Notes: generated from the sequence alone by a model not told the origin. A stretch of 64,000 nt of DNA from Verrucomicrobiota bacterium (GCA_017301975.1 JAFLEI010000010.1:62001-126000), one strand, 5' to 3'. Shown: positions 32,758 through 42,519, counted from the stretch's first letter. Numbers and translations are program-made.

Positions 32758-34095
32758 TCATTTCGTCTGCTTCATCAATTCCTCGACCTTCGTCGTGATC
32801 CGCTCCTCCACGGTCTCGGTGTAAGGCGCACGATGGCCGTATTCAAACATGCCAGTCACGCCTTCATAGCCACCTTCCTTGAGCACACGCAGGCTGGGCA
32901 CATAGCTCGTGAGATCGTTGTTGTAACCACAGACCCAGGTGGTGTTCCAGCCATAGGCGGCTTTGAACTTGAGGGAGTAGTCCACCACCGTTTCACCGGT
33001 CAGGGCGATGAACTGAAAGTCTGTGCCGATGCGCCAGACTTGGATCGGATACTTCACACGATCCGGCGGCGAGCCGAGTGTCTCGTATTGGCGGATGAAG
33101 TGCTCGAACTCGCGTTTCGGCATGCCGCTGAGATTAGGGAGTCGTTGTTTGAGTTCTTCGAGCGGAATGCCGGGCTGTAGCAGGAGCTCCGTCTCGCCCA
33201 TCGCCGCATGAATCGGCCCGTTCAGTGGCGGCATCTTGGTGGCGATCACCTGCCGCACCGCTTCGGCTAAAACTTTGCCATACATGCTTGCGAGTTCGGT
33301 TGCCTCGACATCCTTGCCGCGAATGCGCGGCAGCGGATTCGCATCGCCACCGCAGTTTTGCACAAACATGGCCACCGAACCCGGGAACGACTTTTCCAAC
33401 TCAAGCTGCGCAAAGCCTGCGTAGTCGCCATTGATGCTGAGTCCGCCGAGAGCGGTGGTGTGGCAGGAATAGCCGAAGACGATGGCCTTGAGATCATTGC
33501 CAGCCTTCACGGTGATGACGGGGACATCCTGATCCACCTGCCCACCGAACGCGCGGCTCTCCGGCCCGCGTGAGCGCCGCCGGTTGACCGCCACTCCGGC
33601 CAAACCTTGCTCAAACGCCAGTTCAGCGGGCACGAGATTTGCGATGGCCGCTCCGATCACCTCCTCATACTTGGCGTAAACCATCGCCGTATACCGATCC
33701 TTCACCGCCGCCTCTTCGGATGTGAATTCATAGTACAGCCACAGCACATCCGCCGTCACCGGGCAGGAGTGATTGTGCGAAGTGTTCAGGATCAGCCGCG
33801 CTCTCGGAATGCCATGCTTTTCCAGAGCCGCCTTCGCGATGATGGCAATCATCTTGTCGCTCAATCCCACCAAATCCGCCGTCACCAGCACCGATGTCGC
33901 GCCCGAGTCATCCTTCAGTGCGAGAGCCTTCAGCCAGATGGGATGCTCCACCCGCTGTGACATGCGGGTCTTGCCGCCATAGCCTGCGAGGGGCACCGGA
34001 TCTTTGGGTGTGATGTCCGCTTTGGCCACACCTGCCTGCCAGGCGGCGGAGGCTGGCGATAACCCAAACAGCAGCAGGATGAAGATGCATTTCAT
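32758..34095 (-). CDS. Neutral/alkaline non-lysosomal ceramidase-family protein (copy 1)
   Basis: This 445-residue exported protein (signal MKCIFILLLFGLSPASA) has the N-terminal catalytic pattern of the family: AGVAKADITP, LAGYGGKTR, TADLVGLS, and the zinc-binding segment LNTSHNHSCPV, with YSCHTTALGG and QNCGGDANP following. Family members hydrolyse ceramide amides, but planctomycete and verrucomicrobial paralogues are many and their substrates are unknown. The length is shorter than full ceramidases of 650-700 residues, so the C-terminal Ig-like domain is missing. The ATG at 34095 is chosen at the start of the signal peptide. Confidence 0.8.
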   Translation of the reverse strand: MKCIFILLLFGLSPASAAWQAGVAKADITPKDPVPLAGYGGKTRMSQRVEHPIWLKALALKDDSGATSVLVTADLVGLSDKMIAIIAKAALEKHGIPRARLILNTSHNHSCPVTADVLWLYYEFTSEEAAVKDRYTAMVYAKYEEVIGAAIANLVPAELAFEQGLAGVAVNRRRSRGPESRAFGGQVDQDVPVITVKAGNDLKAIVFGYSCHTTALGGLSINGDYAGFAQLELEKSFPGSVAMFVQNCGGDANPLPRIRGKDVEATELASMYGKVLAEAVRQVIATKMPPLNGPIHAAMGETELLLQPGIPLEELKQRLPNLSGMPKREFEHFIRQYETLGSPPDRVKYPIQVWRIGTDFQFIALTGETVVDYSLKFKAAYGWNTTWVCGYNNDLTSYVPSLRVLKEGGYEGVTGMFEYGHRAPYTETVEERITTKVEELMKQTK

Positions 34096-34187
34096 GTCAT
34101 TCATGAGTGACATACGCCATCAATCAGCAGACTTGTCAGCGCAAATATGGGCTTGCCTCATCGAGCTCGTGCACCCAGCATGAATTT

Positions 34188-34544
34188 ATGAACAAGTCTT
34201 TCAGCTTTCTGACGACGCTTGCCCTCTTGCTGTTCCTCGGGTGCCAAGCCATCGCCAAAACTCAAAAGCCGAGCGACGACATGATCATGATCTTGATCCA
34301 TCACAAATCGGGTCCCTTTTTTTTGGATCCAAAAGGGCTCGCTGAGGACAAGTCGATGAGAGACCCTCCAGGGGCGGAAGTGTCAGAATATGAGATTTAC
34401 ATGGTGCCGCATCCCGGAGAAGGCGCATTTACAGTATATCTTCACATTAAATCGGGACGCTACTGGATCCGAGAGACGGGAGGAGCGGCGGCGAGTGACC
34501 GTTTTTATGGCCCTGGCGCGATCAAAGATCTTCGCAAGCAATGA
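34188..34544 (+). CDS. Small lipoprotein of unknown function
   Basis: This 118-residue protein starts with a lipoprotein signal, MNKSFSFLTTLALLLFLGC, with lipobox LFLGC. The mature part contains FFLDPKGLAEDKSM, EYEIYMVPHPGEGAFTVYLHI and SGRYWIRETGG, suggesting a small beta-rich domain. I do not recognise the family. The local base composition is more AT-rich than the neighbours. An open frame extends back to 34107, but the lipobox fixes the start at 34188. It lies between two ceramidase-family genes on the other strand and ends 4 bases before the second. Confidence 0.6.
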   Translation: MNKSFSFLTTLALLLFLGCQAIAKTQKPSDDMIMILIHHKSGPFFLDPKGLAEDKSMRDPPGAEVSEYEIYMVPHPGEGAFTVYLHIKSGRYWIRETGGAAASDRFYGPGAIKDLRKQ

Positions 34545-34548
34545 GTGT

Positions 34549-35973
34549 TCACTTCACCTCCGCCGCCATCTCCATCAGGGCGTCCATCATTTTCACGGAG
34601 GCCTGGGGTTCGAGGTTATTCGTGCCGGGCCAGGTTTCATAGCCGCCAAGTTCAAAGTGACGAGGAGTAGGCATGTAGCCGTAGTAGCCGTTGGACAACT
34701 CGATCATGAAGGATTTGGCGAAGGGGCTGCGCTTGCGGAACTCGACACCGGTTTCGGCAAAAGTCTCCGTCGGAGTCGTGCCGATGCAGATGTCGCCAAT
34801 GCGCAGGATTTGCACTGCTGCCTTGGTGGCAGGGCTGGCCTGCGCCAGGCGCTGAACACGCCCAGCATAGGCGAGAGGCAGATCGGCCTTGCCCTGGATG
34901 CGCGGAGTTTTGGCCTCGGTTTCTTTGGCCCAGGCGATGAGTTCAGGATCGATCTTGCGCCAGGCGATGGGCAGCTCGCGATAACGTGCAGCGAGGGGCG
35001 CGCTGTTTTGCCAGGTCACTTTTGCCAGGGCGGCATTGACTTTCGAAGCCACATCTTCGGCGACATAGCGCATCTGCTCATAGGGCTTCTTGCGTGGCTG
35101 CGGGTTGCGGAAGTTGATGTTGTTCGCGTCACCGCTGGTGCCGTTGGCCATCATCGCAACAAAGGGCGGATCATCGCTGCCGCCCGCCTGCAGGCGCTTC
35201 AGGGCCTCGCAGTACATGCCGTAGTAGTCTGCGGAGATGTCCGCCCCATTGACGCCTCCGACATAGTGCAGCGAGTAGGCCGAATAAACGGAGATCAGGC
35301 GCCCGCCGGGCTCACGCAGGGCAATGAAGGAGACGGTGGGATCGGGCTCGCCCGCAGGCTCGACCAGCGCTGGATTGCCTGCGCCTGGATTCATCTTCAC
35401 CTTGTCGATTTTGCCGAAGGGATTGGGCGGCATCTTGCCCTCCTTAAGAAACCAGCGGCGTATATGCACATGCTCAGGCACATCCACCGTGCCGAAGGCG
35501 ATCTCCGCCGGGCGCAGCAAATAGATCGCACGGCGAACGCCGTCTGCGATGCGGCGGGCGACGAACTTTTGGTAGTCGGTCAGCTCCAAATCGGAGAAAT
35601 AACCACGAACCGGCCCGCCCAGTGCATTCACAGCCGAGTGTGTGTGCGTGCCGGAGATCACCACATTTGCCGCAGGGATGCCGGTTTCTTTTTCAATCAA
35701 CTCCCGTGCGGCCACAGAGACGCTGCGATGCAGCCCGAGCAGATCGCAGACGACGAGGGCGAGCTTTGTTTTGCCGTCATCAAGCACAAGACAACGTGCG
35801 TGCAGTTCATCGTGAATGTTTGTGCAGGGATAGGGCAGGAAACCGCCCACGACCTCGCCACCGAGATCCGGCGTGATGTTGCTGGTGGCGGCGCCCGCCA
35901 TCAAAGGAACCTTGGGGGCATCCGCAGCATGCAGAGTGGCAACGGCAAAGAGGGAGAGGAGAAACAGTCGCAT
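34549..35973 (-). CDS. Neutral/alkaline non-lysosomal ceramidase-family protein (copy 2)
   Basis: This exported protein of about 474 residues (signal MRLFLLSLFAVATLHA) carries the family start AGAATSNITPDLGG, LVVCDLLGL, and the zinc motif VISGTHTHSAVNALGG. Later segments are YSLHYVGG and MMANGTSGDANNI. It differs clearly from copy 1, sharing only motifs, so it is not a recent duplicate. The gene is the last of the sialidase-like/Gfo-Idh/kelch/ceramidase operon, 32 bases after the kelch gene. The C-terminal NGYYGYMPTPRHFELGGYE motif is typical of the bacterial family. Substrate unknown; a glycolipid or other amide is possible. Confidence 0.82.
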   Translation of the reverse strand: MRLFLLSLFAVATLHAADAPKVPLMAGAATSNITPDLGGEVVGGFLPYPCTNIHDELHARCLVLDDGKTKLALVVCDLLGLHRSVSVAARELIEKETGIPAANVVISGTHTHSAVNALGGPVRGYFSDLELTDYQKFVARRIADGVRRAIYLLRPAEIAFGTVDVPEHVHIRRWFLKEGKMPPNPFGKIDKVKMNPGAGNPALVEPAGEPDPTVSFIALREPGGRLISVYSAYSLHYVGGVNGADISADYYGMYCEALKRLQAGGSDDPPFVAMMANGTSGDANNINFRNPQPRKKPYEQMRYVAEDVASKVNAALAKVTWQNSAPLAARYRELPIAWRKIDPELIAWAKETEAKTPRIQGKADLPLAYAGRVQRLAQASPATKAAVQILRIGDICIGTTPTETFAETGVEFRKRSPFAKSFMIELSNGYYGYMPTPRHFELGGYETWPGTNNLEPQASVKMMDALMEMAAEVK

Positions 35974-36005
35974 GAATCTTATACAGCGCTGAAGAGACGG
36001 TTTTG

Positions 36006-36992
36006 TCATGGCTTCCAATCCGCCGGCAGATTGAGTGACCACACTTCATTCGAAAGCGGCCTTGCATGTCCGCCCGCGAGCCAGAGCTTGTCTTGGAATA
36101 CGAAGACCGAGTGCTCATGCCGTGCCTTCCAGCACGTCTTCGTTTCCAAACGCTGCCAGTTTTTGCCATCCGCGCTGTGCCAAACATCGCCAAAGTTGTC
36201 TTTCTCCTTTGACCAGCCGCCGAGCACCCACAGGCGCCCACGGTAAACTGTGGCGCTAAACCAGAGACGTGGTGCCCACGGTGCCGACTTCGTTTCGCAG
36301 GTCCAGTTCACACCATCGCTGGATGACCACACGTCGTTCCTGGCTTGGTAGCCCGGCACATAGTTCCCGCCGCCAAGCACGTAGATTCTGTCGTTCAACT
36401 CCACGGCCTGGTGGTACGCGCGCGGCGACCACGCCGCCTTTTCGGTCTCCAACGTCCACTCTTTGCCATCAGCCGACGACCAGACATCGTTTTTCAGGCT
36501 CGCATCATCGCCGAAGTAATAGTTCTCCGTGCCGCCGAGCATCCACATACGGCCGCGATGGCCCACCAGCCCCGCCGCAAGCCGTGGTGACCAGCCTGCG
36601 CTCGAAGTGACCTGGTCCCATTTCGCGCCATCAGCAGAGGACCATACTTGATGGCTCGCTGAATGACCCGGCAGGCGGCCTTTATGCCAGCCGCCCATGA
36701 CCCACATCTTGTCATGAAAGGTGATGCTCATCGCGAGATCGCTGTGCAGCCACGGCGCGTTTTGAGTGATCAATTTCCATGCTTTGCCCTCGCTGGAGGC
36801 CCACACATCGCGCGGCGGTTCCTCAAACGACTGAAACCAGCCGCCACCGATCCAAAGCTGGTCTTTGAACACCCACTCGGCCTGCGAATCGCGAGCCTGC
36901 CAGGCAGCTTTGGATTCAAGCACCCAGTCGGGCTCGGCAGCAGAGGCCTTCAGGGTGACGAATCCAAGAAGAAGCAACAGGAGCGATCTCAT
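36006..36992 (-). CDS. Exported kelch-repeat beta-propeller protein
   Basis: This 328-residue protein has a signal peptide (MRSLLLLLLGFVTLKASA) and about five to six kelch-like blades. Each has a pattern like DKMWVMGGW or DRIYVLGGG followed by NDVWSSADGKEWT. The DG-x-x-W phrase in each blade also resembles Asp boxes. No galactose-oxidase copper site can be recognised, so it is probably a binding or scaffold protein. It is 3 bases downstream of the Gfo/Idh gene and 32 bases upstream of the ceramidase-family gene. Confidence 0.83.
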   Translation of the reverse strand: MRSLLLLLLGFVTLKASAAEPDWVLESKAAWQARDSQAEWVFKDQLWIGGGWFQSFEEPPRDVWASSEGKAWKLITQNAPWLHSDLAMSITFHDKMWVMGGWHKGRLPGHSASHQVWSSADGAKWDQVTSSAGWSPRLAAGLVGHRGRMWMLGGTENYYFGDDASLKNDVWSSADGKEWTLETEKAAWSPRAYHQAVELNDRIYVLGGGNYVPGYQARNDVWSSSDGVNWTCETKSAPWAPRLWFSATVYRGRLWVLGGWSKEKDNFGDVWHSADGKNWQRLETKTCWKARHEHSVFVFQDKLWLAGGHARPLSNEVWSLNLPADWKP

Positions 36993-36995
36993 AAA

Positions 36996-38432
36996 TCAGA
37001 TCTCCGACTCCTTTGGCAGCAGGAACGGCGCACGATACTCTCGCCCGAGGAGGTCATTGGCAGGGGCGTTGTCGAGGAAGGATTCCTTGCCGCCGTCCAC
37101 GCGGAGATGCTGGCCGAGGGTGAGTTTTGTCTTGTCCAGATCGACACCCGCATCGCTGAGATAATGACGGGTGCGCTCCAGAGTCTCCTGCACGTCGTCA
37201 TGGACCTTGATTTCTCCGAGGCTCTTCGCGATGTCGTTCACCGAAGTCTGCGAACCGAGACGATATGAAATGTTGGCGATGTGGCAGAGCGAGCTGCTTT
37301 GATGGCCCTCCTCGATCTCCGCTTTCAGATCGCTCTGCCTGCGACTGCGCACGGCATTGAGGAAGTTGGCAAAATGGTTCTCGGACTTACCCTCGAAGGC
37401 ACGGATGAGATTGCCTTTCGGATCGTAGAGGTTTGTGTCGGCAATGATTCCTTCGCTGCCGTAGAAGAACCACATCGACTTGATGGTCGGATGAAACGGC
37501 GCGGATTTCAGGCCGCGAGTTTCGGAAATAATCGTCTTGTCGTCAAAGTCGAAGATGCCCACCTGCGAATTCGGTGTCTCGGCCACATCGGTGTAGCCCA
37601 AGCGGCCACCGTAGCTGAGCACGCTGCGGCCCAGTCCGGTCACACCGAGGCCCCAGCGGCAGATGTCGAGTGAGTGAACGTTGTTGTTGCCGATCTCGCC
37701 GCTGCCGGTGTTCCAGAACCAATGCCAGTCATAGTGAAACTTCGGTCGGTTGAGCTTCGGCATCGCAGCAGGACCTGACCAGAGGTTGTAGTCGCAGCGC
37801 GGCGGCATCGCACATTCTGCCGGCCCGCCGATGGAACCACGCCCGCCGTAGATGATGCTTTTTGCCAGCTTCACCTCGCCAAGTTTGCCCTCACGCATGT
37901 ATTTGACCGCCGCGGCCAAAGCACCCCGTGAACGATTTTGTGTCCCCCCCTGGCAGATGCGCCCCAGCTTCCGCGCCGCCTGGACCATGCGCCGGCCTTC
38001 GATGACATTGTGGCTCACCGGCTTTTCGACATACACATCCTTGCCGGCCTGCATCGCCCAAATCGCAGAGAGCGAGTGCCAGTGATTCGGCGATGCGATG
38101 AAGACAACGTCCACTGATTTGTCCTCCAGCACCTTGCGCAGATCCTGCTCCTTTTTCGGCATCGGGCGCTTGGCCTGCACGAGGATTTCACCCACCTCAT
38201 CCGCACGGTCCAGATCCGGGTCGCAGACATAGGCCACGTCGCAGTCGAGGATCTTCACCAGCTCTTTGGCGTGGGCCTTGCCGCGGATGCCGCAGCCGAT
38301 GATGGCCGCGGTGATCTTGTCATTGGCGCCGACCGGTTTTGGATCCGCGGAAAAAAGAGGTGCTGGCAGGCTCACGGCTGCGGCGGCCATGAGGGAGTCT
38401 TCGAAAAAGCGGCGGCGCGTGAGATTCGTCAT
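36996..38432 (-). CDS. Tat-exported Gfo/Idh/MocA oxidoreductase
   Basis: This 478-residue enzyme has the twin-arginine signal TRRRFFEDSLMAAAA at its start, which allows export with NAD(P) already bound. The Rossmann motif AAIIGCGIRGKAH is canonical, and the catalytic motif YVEKPVSHN carries the Lys. HNWHWFWNTGSGEIGNN-type segments (WHWFWNTGSGEIGNN) match the C-terminal domain of the planctomycete/verrucomicrobial group. Members oxidise sugars, some at C3 of glycosides to 3-keto sugars. It lies 12 bases after the sialidase-like gene and 3 bases before the kelch gene. The sugar substrate is unknown. Confidence 0.88.
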   Translation of the reverse strand: MTNLTRRRFFEDSLMAAAAVSLPAPLFSADPKPVGANDKITAAIIGCGIRGKAHAKELVKILDCDVAYVCDPDLDRADEVGEILVQAKRPMPKKEQDLRKVLEDKSVDVVFIASPNHWHSLSAIWAMQAGKDVYVEKPVSHNVIEGRRMVQAARKLGRICQGGTQNRSRGALAAAVKYMREGKLGEVKLAKSIIYGGRGSIGGPAECAMPPRCDYNLWSGPAAMPKLNRPKFHYDWHWFWNTGSGEIGNNNVHSLDICRWGLGVTGLGRSVLSYGGRLGYTDVAETPNSQVGIFDFDDKTIISETRGLKSAPFHPTIKSMWFFYGSEGIIADTNLYDPKGNLIRAFEGKSENHFANFLNAVRSRRQSDLKAEIEEGHQSSSLCHIANISYRLGSQTSVNDIAKSLGEIKVHDDVQETLERTRHYLSDAGVDLDKTKLTLGQHLRVDGGKESFLDNAPANDLLGREYRAPFLLPKESEI

Positions 38433-38444
38433 GGGTGCGGTGAG

Positions 38445-39500
38445 TTAACGTTTCAAATTGAGTTCGGCCATGTAGATGGCGGTGATGGTCTTGCCAGCCT
38501 CGTCCTTCTCGTGGCTGGAATAATAGGAGATCAGGGCGCGAGTGGGTGAGAGGGCGACAAAGCCGGGGTAGGAATTGTCACCGCCGCTCGGCAGCTCGGC
38601 GAATTCCCGCAGTTCGCTGCCAAGCAGCCAGCAGAGCGAGGTCTTGGGGCCTGTTTCTTTCGTGGTGTGACGGCCACCGACGATAATGTGATCTCCCCAT
38701 TTCACTACAAGCGGGCCGCCGATGGCGCGGTCCAAGGACTGGCGGGTCCATTCAGCATACGGAGGATGGGAGCGGATGAGAAAGGCCTCCTTGCCGCCAC
38801 CATGACGGCCTATGGCGAGGAGGCTGCCATCTTTCTCGAAGAGGAAGGAGGTTTCATCGCCAGCGGTTTCATTGAAGTAAGCGCGCTTCTTCCAGTCGAT
38901 GCCGTTGTCGCTTTCCAGCATGAGTGACTGGATTTTGCTGCCTTCTCCCTTAGGCCCGATGTCGTAGCCGGGTTTGCGACGTCCGCAGAGGTAGGCTTTG
39001 TCGCCATGCGAGGCAGCGCACCAGATGTAGAGGCCAAAGGTGCCCTCTAGCATGGCGGGCTCCGTCCACTGTGAACCATCCGCCGATGAGACTGCGAAGC
39101 CGAGCATCTTGTTCATGTCGTAGTCCTTCGGCTCGATCTTGCCGGGGCCGGAGTACCAGGTGCCGGTATAGACAAAAAGGCGGTCTTTGAAGACGAGGAA
39201 ATGAGGATCACGGGTGTCGCGGTCTTTGACAGAAAAGCGGTGCACCTGCTGCCAGGTGGCGCCCTCATCGCTGCTGCGCATGATGATGACCGAGGCGGTA
39301 TTGTTCACCATGTGGCCGTCCGGGCAGCTGCGGAAGGCGAGATAGAGCTGGTCGTGAAAGCGGACGAGCGTGGTGAAGGCGTTGTGCTCGCCGTTGTGAA
39401 ACACCCGGCGGATGTTGCCGACAGTGACGGCGGGCGGCTCCGAGGCAGAGACAAATCCGCACGCGACTGAGACGAGCAGGAGAAGAGCACGCATGATCAT
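38445..39500 (-). CDS. Exported sialidase-like (BNR/Asp-box) protein
   Basis: This 351-residue protein has a signal peptide (MRALLLLVSVACGFVSA, preceded by MI). Six-bladed propeller features include the Asp boxes MRSSDEGATWQQ, SSADGSQWTEP and ESDNGIDWKK, plus AFRSCPDG, which may hold the first Arg of the sialidase arginine triad. Sialidase-type propellers of this phylum often act on other sugars, so sialic acid is not assured. ATGs at 39500 and 39494 both give the signal peptide. It is the first gene of a four-gene operon and is divergent from the PQQ-type propeller gene. Confidence 0.8.
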   Translation of the reverse strand: MIMRALLLLVSVACGFVSASEPPAVTVGNIRRVFHNGEHNAFTTLVRFHDQLYLAFRSCPDGHMVNNTASVIIMRSSDEGATWQQVHRFSVKDRDTRDPHFLVFKDRLFVYTGTWYSGPGKIEPKDYDMNKMLGFAVSSADGSQWTEPAMLEGTFGLYIWCAASHGDKAYLCGRRKPGYDIGPKGEGSKIQSLMLESDNGIDWKKRAYFNETAGDETSFLFEKDGSLLAIGRHGGGKEAFLIRSHPPYAEWTRQSLDRAIGGPLVVKWGDHIIVGGRHTTKETGPKTSLCWLLGSELREFAELPSGGDNSYPGFVALSPTRALISYYSSHEKDEAGKTITAIYMAELNLKR

Positions 39501-39666
39501 TTGATTTTGATGCCATGCTTTCGTCTTGGCGTCGGCCAACACCAAGTTCGAGAAGGGAAAAAAATGGCGGCGAGTGGAACGGGAGGTCATGGTCGTAAAG
39601 AACGTGCCGGATGAGAAGATGTTATCTGGCTGCGAGTTCAGGCTTCCAAGTTCGTATTCAACGGTC

Positions 39667-42390
39667 ATGAATCGCTTCCTCGCCCTCGCCACCTTTGCCC
39701 TGGTCCTGAATGCCTCCGCCGAGGACTGGCCGCAGTTCATGTTCAACTCGGCGCATTCCGGCAACGCCGTCGAGCGCGACATCGACGCGAAAAAACTCGG
39801 CCTGCAAGGCATGGTGGGGATGACAGACGGCATCTACACCTCTCCGGTGATCGCGGATGGAAAGGTGTTTGTGGTCGATGGCTCGGGCTGCGCCGCCTGT
39901 TTTGACGCTGCCACGCTCAAGGAGGTGTGGCGCTTCCAAAGCAAGGGAGGGAAGCAGAATGTGAACAATGTGAGTTCACCGGCCATCGTGGGCCGGCACC
40001 TGCACTTTGGCACCACGGCCGGCATTTACTATGTCCTGGATCGCAGCACCGGCGCAGTGGTGAAGGAGATCGACTGCGGCGAACCGATTTTTAGCACGCC
40101 GGTTATCGGCAAGGACCGTGTCTATTTTGCCACGCTCGGCGCGCAGGTTTATGCAATCACGAACGAGGGAGAGACTAAGTGGAAATGGGACTTCGTGAAG
40201 GAGGTGGTCGGGTTCGATGGCAACCGCTGGAGCGGCGAGGAGTGGGCGAAGTTTTGTGAGAAGCGGATGCTCGCCACACTCAAGCCGGGAGCCAAGCCCA
40301 CATCCAGCGATGGCCGCGTGACGTGGAAGGATCACTTCGTCTGCTCGCGCGACATCTGCCTCATCCGGGGGAATACCGTCGTCATGCCTGCGGGTGGGCG
40401 CACGCTTTTCATCGAAGACACGGGCGACGCGCCAAAACTCAAAGCCACGGGCGAGATTCCGGAGTGGTCCGGCAAGGAATTCCCCGCAACTTTTGGACAG
40501 AGCGCGGATGATGACGGCAACGTCTATGTCCAGTGGCACCGCCGCGACAACGCGGGCCGCGTGGACATCATGCGACTGGAAGGCGACACGCTGACTACCG
40601 GCGACTTCGTGCCGGGCACGGACACAAACATCCGCATGGACGGCCTGCTGAGCTTCTCGCCGGTGGCGATTCGCGGGAAGGAAGTATTCCGCGTGAAGCC
40701 GGAGACGGAGCGTGGGCTCATTCGGCATAACATGAGCACGAAGGAGCTGAAGACGCTCAGCGGTGCAGGTGCCATCGCGCCACCGGTGCTGACGAAGAAC
40801 CATGCGATCTTTGGTGGGCTGGATGGAACGCTCTACATTGCCCCACTGAGCGGTAACGAGGCAGCGCGGAAGATAGGCGTCAGCACGAGTGCGATTTCAG
40901 CACCCGTGGCAGTTGCTGATGGTTGTGTTTTCGTCGGCGGCGAAAGTGGCTATCTTGCCAAATATGGTTCGCTCAAAGCAGATATGCTGAATGCTGCCAG
41001 TGTTCCTGAGCCTGCTGTTAGAGAGATGCGCAGTCCGCTCAAGGGCAAGCTCGCCGATGCAAAATACGACTGGTATACGAACTACGGCAACTTCGCGGGG
41101 CAGAACTCGAACAATCAGGGCATCGCGCCACCGCTGCGCATGCGGTGGGCGCGGCGGCTCGAAGGAACAGTGAAACATCTGCCGGTATGCGGAGGCGGAC
41201 GAATCTACACGCACACCGCCGAAGGCCAGATCATCGCGTGCGAGCAGGACACGGGCCGTCTGCTGTGGCGCAAATGGTGGCCGGGGGTGTATCTGTCTTT
41301 CACCTCGCCGCTCTACATCGACGGCAAGCTCCTGGTCCCACAGGCAGGCATGAAAGAATCCTTTGTGCGCTGCCTGGATGCAGCAACGGGTGAGATGCTC
41401 TGGGAAGCGCCCTTCACCGGCAGCCCAAGCTGGAGCCGGCAGTTTCCACCGGTGGTCGCGGGCAAAGTGGCGATCTATGCAAGTGGCACTGGCGATTACG
41501 CACCCCAAGGCAGCGAGAAGCCCTGGACCTTTGGCGGTCCTCCGGTCAAACCAGCCGACGGACGCGATGTGATGAGTTTCATCTATTCCAACGACAATCC
41601 TTACTACCCCACAAACCACCACCCGCGTGTGTGGGCCTGGGATCTCGATACCGGCAAGGTCGTGTGGGAGAAAGACTTTTCCGATCAAGGCCGCGGCGGC
41701 AACGATTGCGGCATCTGCATCCTCGATGGCAAACTGTATTACTCCGTGTTCTTCGGCTATGACGCTGAGCAGCGCGCACGCCGCGGGCAACCGGTGGGAA
41801 ACAACGGCCTCACCGTTTGCATCGAGCCGAAGTCCGGCAAAATCCTCTGGCAGACGAACGACTATTACGTCACCGCCAAATGTACGCTGAGCGCACGCGA
41901 TGGCAGGCTCTACATCGGCGGGTACAACAAGACGGATGCAGGCACGGAAGACCGCTTTGTCTGGTGCCTCGACGCAAACACCGGCAAGCTCATCTGGAAA
42001 TCCGATGCCGTGACCTCGGCGCTGAACGTGGTGAGCGTCGGCGAGAAATTCATCTTCTCCAACGCACTGCGCGGCAAGGGCAACATCTTTGACCGCAACA
42101 CCGGCAAGGTGACCTACAGCATCCTCACGAACTATGCGTGCTGCCGCTTCACCCTGAGCGAGCCGTATGTCCTGGGCGCAAACATGGACATGATCGACCT
42201 CTCGCAAGAGGGCAAGCTGGTCTCCACCGGACCTGCCATCGATTCACGCGAGTGCCTCGGCGCGGTGGTGAGCAACGGCCGCATCTTTTACACCTCGCAG
42301 GCGAGCGGTTTTGTCGTATCGCAGACGTATGGGCCGGAGTCCAAGGAACTGCCGCCAGCATGGGAGGTGCGGAACGAGGTCAAGCAATGA
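39667..42390 (+). CDS. Exported PQQ-type beta-propeller protein
   Basis: This 907-residue protein has a signal peptide (MNRFLALATFALVLNASA) followed by DWPQFMFNSAHSGNA. It contains many PQQ-like blade repeats: AACFDAATLKEVWRF, IACEQDTGRLLWRKWW, CLDAATGEMLWEAPF, WDLDTGKVVWEKDF, CIEPKSGKILWQTND, CLDANTGKLIWKSD. It is long enough for two propellers. Such proteins may bind PQQ as dehydrogenases or act as binding platforms like BamB; no Ca-binding dehydrogenase signature or heme motif is evident. The ATG at 39667 is fixed by the signal peptide, although the frame is open from 39526. It is monocistronic. Confidence 0.83.
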   Translation: MNRFLALATFALVLNASAEDWPQFMFNSAHSGNAVERDIDAKKLGLQGMVGMTDGIYTSPVIADGKVFVVDGSGCAACFDAATLKEVWRFQSKGGKQNVNNVSSPAIVGRHLHFGTTAGIYYVLDRSTGAVVKEIDCGEPIFSTPVIGKDRVYFATLGAQVYAITNEGETKWKWDFVKEVVGFDGNRWSGEEWAKFCEKRMLATLKPGAKPTSSDGRVTWKDHFVCSRDICLIRGNTVVMPAGGRTLFIEDTGDAPKLKATGEIPEWSGKEFPATFGQSADDDGNVYVQWHRRDNAGRVDIMRLEGDTLTTGDFVPGTDTNIRMDGLLSFSPVAIRGKEVFRVKPETERGLIRHNMSTKELKTLSGAGAIAPPVLTKNHAIFGGLDGTLYIAPLSGNEAARKIGVSTSAISAPVAVADGCVFVGGESGYLAKYGSLKADMLNAASVPEPAVREMRSPLKGKLADAKYDWYTNYGNFAGQNSNNQGIAPPLRMRWARRLEGTVKHLPVCGGGRIYTHTAEGQIIACEQDTGRLLWRKWWPGVYLSFTSPLYIDGKLLVPQAGMKESFVRCLDAATGEMLWEAPFTGSPSWSRQFPPVVAGKVAIYASGTGDYAPQGSEKPWTFGGPPVKPADGRDVMSFIYSNDNPYYPTNHHPRVWAWDLDTGKVVWEKDFSDQGRGGNDCGICILDGKLYYSVFFGYDAEQRARRGQPVGNNGLTVCIEPKSGKILWQTNDYYVTAKCTLSARDGRLYIGGYNKTDAGTEDRFVWCLDANTGKLIWKSDAVTSALNVVSVGEKFIFSNALRGKGNIFDRNTGKVTYSILTNYACCRFTLSEPYVLGANMDMIDLSQEGKLVSTGPAIDSRECLGAVVSNGRIFYTSQASGFVVSQTYGPESKELPPAWEVRNEVKQ

Positions 42391-42519
42391 TGCCTTTCAC
42401 CTCGTCAAAACAAACAGCGGTGAAGCGAACATCGCGGCCAGCGCAGCGGTCGTTATGCTGTTCGTGATCGAGGCCGGTTACCTCACACACCTTTGTAAAT
42501 TGGTCGCCCCATCAAGTTT

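Noticed and set aside
34390..36246. Long plus-strand open frame of 618 codons
   Set aside because: It runs antisense through the second ceramidase-family gene and overlaps the small lipoprotein gene. No motifs or signal are present, while the minus-strand protein has clear family motifs.
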